DNA from: Colimorpha_A sp045543555
Lineage (GTDB): Bacteria; Bacillota; Clostridia; Oscillospirales; CAG-272
Assembly (NCBI GenBank): GCA_045543555.1
Contig: JAZQMQ010000020.1
Location: 1 to 64,000 of the forward strand
Direction of reading: 5' to 3'
Length of the DNA stretch: 64,000 bases
Shown here one piece after another: positions 58,517 to 64,000 of this stretch. Positions within the stretch are counted from its first letter, which is position 1. Each line of letters begins with the position of its first letter. The notes under the pieces were generated by a model. That model had not been told where the DNA came from. It did no database searches and saw only the letters and a list, made by a program, of their open reading frames with translations. Position numbers and translations under genes: made by a program.

Positions 58517-59810
58517 AAAGGTAATGCATTTCGATTTTGCAAAAAAGCCCTACCGTCCCAGCAAATTTCTGTTTTTCCTTGCAAAAAATATTCTTTGTAA
58601 GCCGGATTTAAAAAAGAGAAAGGCTAAGATAAACAAGATAGGAATGGAAGAATACGAAAACGTTCCGTATCTTCTTCTCATAAACCACGCATCGATGGTC
58701 GATCTGAACCTCATGATGATGTCAACTCATCCTCGCTTGGTCAATAACGTAATGACCCTTGAAGGCTTCCGCGACTACACCGAACCTCTTATGCGAGGTC
58801 TCGGAGTTCTCGGAAAGAGAAAGTACGTTTCCGACATTCATCTCGTCAGAAATATCTCCTATTGTCTCAAAGAGCTAAAAACCATATTCGCAATGTTCCC
58901 TGAGGCGCGTTATTCTCTTGACGGATGTACTTCATTTCTTCCGGAATCCTTGGGTAATCTGGTAAAAATGATGAAGGTCCCCGTCGTAATGCTGAAGCTC
59001 CACGGAAACTTCGTTACAAATCCCCAATGGAATAAGATCAACAAATTCAATTGGGTCGAAGCTGATATGTACCCCATAATCACCGAGGAGCAAACACGTA
59101 CGCTTTCATCATCAGAACTGTTCAGTATCATAAAAGAAAATTTCCGCTATGACGATTTCGCGTGGCAGTATGAAAACAAGGTCAAGATCGACCACCCGCA
59201 AAGAGCAAAGGGTCTCAACTGTCTGCTTTACAAATGTCCCAAGTGCGGTACGGAGCATAAAACAGAGGCGTCGGGAACCACTCTCCGCTGCGCCGCCTGT
59301 GGAAAGAGCTGGGAAATGGACGAATACGGACGTCTGCACGGTGACGACGGTATTACGGAATTTCCTCATATTCCCGATTGGTCAAATTGGGAAAGACAGT
59401 GCGTACGTGAGGAAATAAGAAACGGAACCTACTATTTTGAGGATACCGTCCGCGTCGAAACGCTTCCTAATGCATGGGTATTCCACAAGCAAGGCGAGGG
59501 CAAGCTCGTTCAGACCTCCGAAGGCACGACTCTTACCTGCAACTTCTACGGCGAGCCCTACACCTTAAATAAGCCCGGACTTGTCCTTGAAAGTATGCAC
59601 ATCGAATACGACTACAAGGGTCACGGAGATTGCGTCGATATTTCCATTCCCGACGACAGCTTCTGGTGCTACCTATCCAAAAAGGACGCGATAACCAAGC
59701 TTTCCTTTGCCACAGAGGAAATACATTTCTTGGCAAGAGAAAAGAAGGAAGCCGAAAGACTCGCCAAAAAGCAAAATAAAAACGAGGAAACAAAAGAAAA
59801 GGAGAACTGA
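58509..59810 (+). CDS. PlsC-like acyltransferase with a zinc ribbon
   Basis: A 433-residue protein. The N-terminal half is a 1-acylglycerol-3-phosphate acyltransferase domain with the catalytic NHASMVD (His60, Asp65) and the FPEARYSLDG stretch that matches the EGTRS block. A C-terminal zinc ribbon follows (YKCPKCGTEH...CAACGKSWE), then a beta-rich domain and a Lys/Glu tail. The zinc ribbon is not part of classical PlsC. The ATG at 58509 overlaps the rlmA end by 8 bp. Substrate unknown; a phospholipid or lipid-linked acceptor is likely. Confidence 0.8.
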   Translation: MSKKVMHFDFAKKPYRPSKFLFFLAKNILCKPDLKKRKAKINKIGMEEYENVPYLLLINHASMVDLNLMMMSTHPRLVNNVMTLEGFRDYTEPLMRGLGVLGKRKYVSDIHLVRNISYCLKELKTIFAMFPEARYSLDGCTSFLPESLGNLVKMMKVPVVMLKLHGNFVTNPQWNKINKFNWVEADMYPIITEEQTRTLSSSELFSIIKENFRYDDFAWQYENKVKIDHPQRAKGLNCLLYKCPKCGTEHKTEASGTTLRCAACGKSWEMDEYGRLHGDDGITEFPHIPDWSNWERQCVREEIRNGTYYFEDTVRVETLPNAWVFHKQGEGKLVQTSEGTTLTCNFYGEPYTLNKPGLVLESMHIEYDYKGHGDCVDISIPDDSFWCYLSKKDAITKLSFATEEIHFLAREKKEAERLAKKQNKNEETKEKEN

Positions 59811-59811
59811 T

Positions 59812-61500
59812 ATGTCAAGATTAAAGGTAAAGGATATACCATATCAAAGATACACGATCGAGGAAGGCAAGGAAGCCTTTGCAAAATTTGAAGCAGCTAT
59901 GAAGGAAGCGAAAAACGCATCCGACGTGCTCAAGGCAAGAAAGGATTTCAGAGACGCAATATCCCTCTATTCCACAGCAGGTTCACTTGCATACTGCCGT
60001 TTTTCCCTTAACACAAAGGATGAATACTATCAGGCGGAAATGGACCACTACGACAACGTAGGACCTCTCTTTAACGAGCTGTTCACCAATTACGCCTCCC
60101 TCATGCTCGATTGCCCCTACCGCGCAGAGCTTGAAAAAATGATGAATCCCCGTCTTTTCGATATGTGGGAAATGCAGAGAAAGACCTTCTCTCCCGAAAT
60201 AATCGAGGATTGCCAGACCGAAAACGCAACAGTAACCGAGTATTCCAAGATGATGTCGGAAATGGTATTCGAATACGAGGGCGAAAAGATGCCACTGTCC
60301 TTCCTTCGCGGAAAGCTTGAGGATGCAGACCGTGAGGTAAGAAGAAAGGCGGCTTTTGCGATCGGTGAGGGACTTAAGGCACATTCGGGCGAACTCGACG
60401 AAATATACGACAGACTCGTAAAAATCAGAACGGGCATTGCTCACAAACTCGGATACAAAACCTTCACCGAGCTCGGATACTACCGTATGGGACGCCTTGA
60501 TTACAATGCGGAAATGGTTGCATCCTTCCGTGAAAACGTTAAAAACGCCATCGTACCGGTTGTAAGCAAGGTGAAAAATCAGATCGCAGAGGAACTCGGA
60601 TTTGATAAGGTAATGTCCTACGACGACGCGATCTACGGCGCGGGTGCATCCATCGTTCCCGTTCTTAATAAGGACGGAATGTTCACCGAGGCACAAAAGA
60701 TGTACGACGCAATGAATCCCGAGATCGGTGATTTTATGAGAGAAATGCAGGAAGCCGAAGCATTCGACGTTGAATCCCGCGACGGCAAATGGGGCGGAGG
60801 CTATTGTACCGTATTTGAAAAGTACGAGCAGCCCTTCATTCTCGCAAACTTCAACGGAACAACAGGCGACGTTGACGTTCTTACACACGAATTCGGCCAC
60901 GCATTCGCTATGAAAAAGGCATTTGACCGCGAGGACAATGAGCTCGGTATCGGAGGCTCCGAGACCGCTGAGGTGCATTCTATGAGTATGGAGTTCCTTT
61001 CGTGGCCCAATATGGATAAATTCTTCGGTTCAGACGCTGACCGTTACCGCAGAAAGCACCTGCTCGATGCTCTGACGTTCATTCCATACGGAGTAATGGT
61101 CGATGAATTCCAGCATATCGTTTACGAAAATCCCGAGCTTACTCCCGCACAGCGCAAGGAAGCTTGGCTCGGTCTTGAAAGCAAATACCGTCCTTATATG
61201 TCCTACGGTGATATTCCCTACCTTTCCGAAGGCACACGCTGGCAGTATCAGATGCATATCTACGAATCCCCCTTCTATTACATCGATTACTGCCTTGCAC
61301 AGACAGTAGCAATGGGCTTCCTCTGCGAATCCAAGAAGGACTATGCATCGGCTCTCAAGCGTTACATCGACCTCTGTAAGGCAGGCGGAGAAAAGGCATT
61401 CGGTGCACTCGTTACCGACGCAGGCCTTTGCGATCCCTTCACCGACGGCGCGCTCAACAGCATAGCCACAGACGTTATGGAAATAATAAATAAGTTCTGA
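59812..61500 (+). CDS. M3-family oligoendopeptidase
   Basis: A 562-residue zinc metallopeptidase that degrades short peptides in the cytoplasm. The catalytic motif is THEFGHAF (HExxH at 359-363) with the third ligand in ETAEVHSMSMEFL. The C-terminal substrate site has YASALKRYIDLCKAGG. It has no signal peptide. The start behind AAGGAGAACTGAT overlaps no gene but lies only one base after the plsC-like stop. PepF-type rather than thimet-type is suggested by the size and by SPFYYIDYCLAQ. Confidence 0.92.
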   Translation: MSRLKVKDIPYQRYTIEEGKEAFAKFEAAMKEAKNASDVLKARKDFRDAISLYSTAGSLAYCRFSLNTKDEYYQAEMDHYDNVGPLFNELFTNYASLMLDCPYRAELEKMMNPRLFDMWEMQRKTFSPEIIEDCQTENATVTEYSKMMSEMVFEYEGEKMPLSFLRGKLEDADREVRRKAAFAIGEGLKAHSGELDEIYDRLVKIRTGIAHKLGYKTFTELGYYRMGRLDYNAEMVASFRENVKNAIVPVVSKVKNQIAEELGFDKVMSYDDAIYGAGASIVPVLNKDGMFTEAQKMYDAMNPEIGDFMREMQEAEAFDVESRDGKWGGGYCTVFEKYEQPFILANFNGTTGDVDVLTHEFGHAFAMKKAFDREDNELGIGGSETAEVHSMSMEFLSWPNMDKFFGSDADRYRRKHLLDALTFIPYGVMVDEFQHIVYENPELTPAQRKEAWLGLESKYRPYMSYGDIPYLSEGTRWQYQMHIYESPFYYIDYCLAQTVAMGFLCESKKDYASALKRYIDLCKAGGEKAFGALVTDAGLCDPFTDGALNSIATDVMEIINKF

Positions 61501-61517
61501 TATTTACCCTGCACATT

Positions 61518-61549
61518 AAAAATCGGCGGATTAAATCCGCCGATTTTTT
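61518..61549 (+). terminator. Terminator of the yqeG-pepF operon
   Basis: Stem AAAAATCGGCGGA/TCCGCCGATTTTT with loop TTAAA, ending in a T-run, 18 bp after the pepF stop. Confidence 0.92.
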
Positions 61550-61589
61550 GTGTTCGATATTGACCAATCATTCTGCTACATCATCTATG

Positions 61590-61919
61590 TCATTTTTGTG
61601 TCCAATCATACCCATGAACAACGAGATAATCTCTATGTTTATAGACATCGGCAATCTTTGCAACCATATCCTTCGTTATCATATTTTTCTCATAGGCATC
61701 TTTTATATACAAAAATTGTCCGTTAACCCAAACTTCAATTGGTTGATAGTCAGGATAATTAAATTCATAACCGGCCACATTATCTACCCACTCTTCTTGA
61801 GGATACGCTCCACACATTATAAATAGAAAATGAATGTCCCCATAACTTCCGAGCCAGTATTCGATTTTTGCATTTTTCACATCATCTTCTTTCGCACCAT
61901 ATCTGTTTTTTTGATACAC
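61590..61919 (-). pseudogene. Truncated paralogue of the upstream lipoprotein
   Basis: About 109 codons matching the C-terminal domain of the gene at 61956-62534: WLGSYGDIHFLF, NVAGYEF, VWVNGQFLYIKDAYE and ITKDMVAKI against WYGSYGNIHFLL, DVAGYIF, VWVNGRFYTLKKAYA and ITKEMVATM. The signal peptide and Thr-rich stalk are missing. The only start is a GTG (61919) with no ribosome site, 37 bp after the upstream stop. It looks like a 5'-truncated tandem duplicate. Confidence 0.6.
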
Positions 61920-61955
61920 AATTTCTATACATTATTGCTTTAACGTGATCGACTA

Positions 61956-62534
61956 TTACTTATTGTTCTTTGGCATTTCAATTGGGGCTATACCTCCACT
62001 GACCTCACGCACATTGTTCATTGTAGCCACCATCTCCTTTGTTATCTTCCCGTTGGCATATGCCTTTTTAAGAGTATAGAAGCGTCCATTAACCCATACG
62101 GATATGCTCCTGCCATCGCCATAAGAAAAGATATATCCTGCGACATCTTCCTCCCAATTCATATGAGGATATTGTCCTACATCTATTAGCAAAAAATGAA
62201 TATTGCCATAACTACCATACCATCGTTGAATACTGGGTTGTTCACCGCTATCTGGGTGCTGCTTTTTCCATTCTTCAACAAAACGTTTCTGCAATTCCTC
62301 CGACGGCATCTCAATTGAATATTCGAGCTTTTCAAGATCGATTTCAGTGGTAATAACAGTCTCAGTCGTCTGAGGCTGTGTTTCGGTCGTTTGAGGCTGT
62401 GTTTCGGTCGTCTGTGGCAGAGTATCCGTAGTCTCGTCTGCCGGGCTTGATGCTTTTTTATAGAAGCATGAGGTAAGCATCACCGCTGAAAGAATTATTA
62501 GAATTAGTTTTGTGGCTCTGAAAGTGTGTTTCAT
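61956..62534 (-). CDS. Lipoprotein with Thr/Gln stalk and unknown C-terminal domain
   Basis: A 192-residue exported lipoprotein. The signal peptide ends in lipobox MLTSC (Cys23). A stalk of PQTTETQ repeats follows, then a ~95-residue globular domain with RWYGSYGNIHFLLIDVG, VAGYIFSYGDG, SVWVNGRFYTLKKAYANGK and ITKEMVATMNNV. The domain recurs in the truncated gene just downstream. The start is behind AAGGAGGATTTTTAT. A 5' leader with a small ORF and a hairpin precedes it, so expression may be attenuated. Function unknown. Confidence 0.82.
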   Translation of the reverse strand: MKHTFRATKLILIILSAVMLTSCFYKKASSPADETTDTLPQTTETQPQTTETQPQTTETVITTEIDLEKLEYSIEMPSEELQKRFVEEWKKQHPDSGEQPSIQRWYGSYGNIHFLLIDVGQYPHMNWEEDVAGYIFSYGDGRSISVWVNGRFYTLKKAYANGKITKEMVATMNNVREVSGGIAPIEMPKNNK

Positions 62535-62585
62535 ATAAAAATCCTCCTTGATAATGGTTTACAATTAATACTATATAAAAGCAAA

Positions 62586-62624
62586 ACGCACCCCTAACCG
62601 CGTCACAGCGCGGCAGAAGTGCGT
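62586..62624 (-). terminator. Hairpin before the lipoprotein gene, probable attenuator
   Basis: On the minus strand GTGCGT/ACGCAC pairing lies inside out with an inner CCGCG/CGCGG stem (nested stem-loop), followed by TTTTGCTTTT. It starts two bases after a leader ORF stop and ends 51 bp before the lipoprotein start. Confidence 0.65.
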
Positions 62625-62625
62625 C

Positions 62626-62703
62626 TTATAAAACAAATTTTGGAAAAAACTCTTGAAATGGCAGGTGTACGGCTATGCGTATTGTCGGTCCTCTGTTAGT
62701 CAC
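62626..62703 (-). CDS. Candidate 25-residue leader peptide
   Basis: A GTG-initiated frame of 25 codons, reading VTNRGPTIRIAVHLPFQ then EFFPKFVL (V at the start being Met), behind a strong GGGGAGG with 8-nt spacing. It lies just downstream of a consensus promoter and stops 2 bp before the attenuator-like hairpin. The arrangement promoter - ribosome site - short ORF - hairpin - structural gene is that of translational attenuation. There is no run of one amino acid that would point to a biosynthetic signal. Confidence 0.45.
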   Translation of the reverse strand: MTNRGPTIRIAVHLPFQEFFPKFVL

Positions 62704-62739
62704 ACTAAATTCCTCCCCAAATTAGATTCCTTTTTATTA

Positions 62740-62768
62740 ATTTTAAACAATCATGATATATTTGTCAA
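62740..62768 (-). promoter_or_regulatory. Promoter of the leader/lipoprotein transcript
   Basis: On the minus strand TTGACA (62763-62768), 17 nt, TAAAAT (62740-62745). Confidence 0.8.
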
Positions 62769-62798
62769 TGAAGATGTCCGAAAAATTCACAGAATGTT

Positions 62799-62827
62799 AA
62801 AAAATGCCCTCCGCTTTCGCGGAGGGC
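62799..62827 (-). terminator. Terminator of hpf
   Basis: Perfect 9-bp stem GCCCTCCGC/GCGGAGGGC with a GAAA tetraloop on the minus strand, followed by ATTTTTT. Confidence 0.92.
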
Positions 62828-62842
62828 TGAATTATTTATTCG

Positions 62843-63361
62843 TTATTTTTCGGGGTTAAGCAGACCATAGCCGCCGTTCTTTCTCTTATAAACGACTGCG
62901 GCGTTACCCGTTTCGGAATTTTCAAACATAAAGAATTCGTGACCGATGAGATTCATCTGAAGTATTGCTTCCTCGACCGACATTGGCTTCATTACGAAGT
63001 TCTTTTCTCTGATCTCGAAAGCCTCCTCGTATTCCTCGGGCTGCTCCTCAATGGCTCTGAACGCACCCTCTCGCAGACGCTTTTCAAGGCGTGTCTTGTT
63101 TTTGCGTATCTGGCGCTCTATGGTATCCACGGCGGTATCGAGGGCGTTGTTGAAGGTCTCATCGCGCTCTTCCGAGCGGAAGAGCATCGTACCGCTTGTG
63201 ACAGTGATCTCAAGACGTTCGCCGTTCTTTTCCTTCGTCATTGTGACGTGGGCAACGGCATCGTCTTTGAAGTACTTGTCGAGCTTCTCGAGCTTCTTTT
63301 CGACCAGCTCCTTGAAGCTGTCTCTTACGTTAAGCTTGCGTCCGATGATGTTGATCGTCAT
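62843..63361 (-). CDS. hpf: Ribosome hibernation promoting factor, long form
   Basis: A 172-residue protein that dimerises 70S ribosomes into inactive 100S particles in stationary phase. The N-terminal S30AE domain (INIIGRKLNVRDSFKELVEK, AHVTMTKEKNGERLEIT, AVDTIERQIRKNKTRLEKR) is followed by a linker and the conserved C-terminal dimerisation domain (REKNFVMKPMSVEEAILQMN, GHEFFMFENSETG, VVYKRKNGGYGLL). The ATG at 63361 follows AAAGGTGG; the frame stays open upstream without a better start. It is monocistronic. Confidence 0.96.
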   Translation of the reverse strand: MTINIIGRKLNVRDSFKELVEKKLEKLDKYFKDDAVAHVTMTKEKNGERLEITVTSGTMLFRSEERDETFNNALDTAVDTIERQIRKNKTRLEKRLREGAFRAIEEQPEEYEEAFEIREKNFVMKPMSVEEAILQMNLIGHEFFMFENSETGNAAVVYKRKNGGYGLLNPEK

Positions 63362-63388
63362 AAAACATACCACCTTTTGTATAGATTT

Positions 63389-63410
63389 TTGCGGATTTTT
63401 ATCTCCGCAA
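63389..63410 (-). other. Hairpin in the hpf leader
   Basis: Stem TTGCGGA/TCCGCAA with an 8-nt loop in the ~50-nt 5' leader, just upstream of the ribosome site. It may tune translation; it is not T-run terminated. Confidence 0.5.
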
Positions 63411-63414
63411 GTAT

Positions 63415-63443
63415 ATTATACCACACTTTAGATGATTTGTCAC
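63415..63443 (-). promoter_or_regulatory. Promoter of hpf
   Basis: On the minus strand GTGACA (63438-63443), 17 nt, TATAAT (63415-63420). Confidence 0.7.
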
Positions 63444-63494
63444 TATTTTTTTGTGAAATTTTATAAGTTTTTTGTGTATTCTTCCCCGTTTTGT

Positions 63495-64000
63495 TCAATT
63501 AGCATATCTGAACGCGGCGGGAACAGCAGTTATTTCCGCTTCTGTTCTGTCTTCTATCTCTCCGTCCGCACAAAGTCGTGATACACCTGATATCTTCATA
63601 CTCTTGCATCTGCGGTAAACAACGTATTTTTCAAATTTCTTATACGGAGCACCGGTTGTGGGATCGAGATGTGTTCCCTTTTTATAGCTTCCGATGAGAT
63701 TAATGAACGACAGACGCGGTATCTTTCTGATCAAAAGCACGTCAAGAAGACCGTCAGATGAGTTTGCAAGAGGTGCAGCTCTGAAGCCACCGCCGTAGTA
63801 CTGACAGTTAGCGGCAAGAGCAAGGGTGAACTCCTCGTCGAAGCTCTCGACGTTTCCGTTTTCGTCGGTGAGCTCTATCGACCACTTTTCTCCGATCTTA
63901 TGGAAGAAGGTATCAACAACACCCGCTATGTATGCCGCACTTCCGGGGAATGCCTTTTTATAGGTTTCGGTCTTTACAACAACGGTGCTGTCGAAGCCGA
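63495..64000 (-). CDS. YegS/DgkB-type lipid kinase, 3' part (runs off the right edge)
   Basis: About 168 C-terminal residues of a diacylglycerol/lipid kinase. The visible part has GSAAYIAGVVDTFF, LALAANCQYYGGGFRAAPLANSSDG and LLDVLLIRKI, the latter two matching the conserved ...N...YGGG..xAP.A...DG.L family block, then SYKKGTHLDP and the final domain VSRLCADGEIE. The N-terminal nucleotide-binding part (GGDGT) is outside the window. Its likely role is phosphorylation of diacylglycerol or a similar lipid in the membrane. Confidence 0.88.
   Translation of the reverse strand, partial: GFDSTVVVKTETYKKAFPGSAAYIAGVVDTFFHKIGEKWSIELTDENGNVESFDEEFTLALAANCQYYGGGFRAAPLANSSDGLLDVLLIRKIPRLSFINLIGSYKKGTHLDPTTGAPYKKFEKYVVYRRCKSMKISGVSRLCADGEIEDRTEAEITAVPAAFRYAN

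Noticed and set aside
62586..62768. raiA-type non-coding RNA near hpf
   Set aside because: It lies downstream of hpf, behind the hpf terminator, with its own promoter and in front of the lipoprotein gene. The layout does not fit an hpf leader RNA.

Overview
The window looks like a piece of the chromosome of an anaerobic Clostridia-type Firmicute (Bacillota), probably a gut commensal in or near the Oscillospirales. The evidence is the hrcA-grpE-dnaK-dnaJ order with a perfect CIRCE operator, Rex, a ProS of the short (type 3) class, a YqeG-type HAD phosphatase, long-form HPF, strong Shine-Dalgarno sites, sigma-A promoters that almost all have a 17-nt spacer, and ferredoxin/flavin-rich fermentative genes. 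No respiratory membrane complex, tRNA, rRNA, CRISPR array or transposase gene was seen. The assignment to an order is inference.

Layout. 0-8 kb: the 5' part of proS, a small inverted-repeat element, a GT26 glycosyltransferase, gap (GAPDH), a broken YgjV-like gene, a ROK glucokinase with mscL, two unknown genes, and trpS. 8-16 kb: a DUF2809 membrane protein, typA, a zinc-type ABC transporter pair behind a Fur/Zur-like operator, two Cys-rich membrane proteins, and a three-gene TetR cassette lying between inverted copies of a ~46-bp repeat. 16-30 kb: an aspartate aminotransferase, rex, and a twelve-gene operon (mdh-fumC-hdrB-hdrC-hdrA-flxD-flxC-flxB-flxA-frdB-frdA-permease) read right to left. 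30-36 kb: a MurE-like ligase, AsnB, ATP-grasp ligase and LysR operon. 36-42 kb: the heat-shock operon with prmA. 42-48 kb: a MarR-controlled heterodimeric ABC exporter and a znuA-like lipoprotein. 48-53 kb: uvrB-uvrA, followed by a scar holding two truncated genes. 54-61.5 kb: two tandem MutS-family ATPases and a yqeG-rlmA-plsC-like-pepF operon. 61.5-64 kb: a lipoprotein with a truncated paralogue behind an attenuator-like leader, hpf, and the 3' part of a lipid-kinase gene.

The most notable system is the 17.8-30.2 kb operon. Together with the neighbouring aspartate aminotransferase it encodes a complete reductive path aspartate -> oxaloacetate -> malate -> fumarate -> succinate. The last step is a soluble FrdAB with no membrane anchor. 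It is co-transcribed with a full FlxABCD-HdrABC set, a module known from NADH-dependent flavin-based electron bifurcation, and with an AspT/YidE-type carrier. The simplest reading is an NADH-driven, possibly ferredoxin-coupled fumarate reductase complex with dicarboxylate exchange, near the redox sensor Rex. I know of no biochemical description of such a complex. The second candidate is the MurE-like/AsnB/ATP-grasp operon, which looks like a dedicated muropeptide or peptide modification pathway.

Smaller points are a 25-codon leader ORF plus hairpin before the lipoprotein gene, a paired MutS-like ATPase set whose Walker B reads Asn-Glu, and several gene-decay sites.
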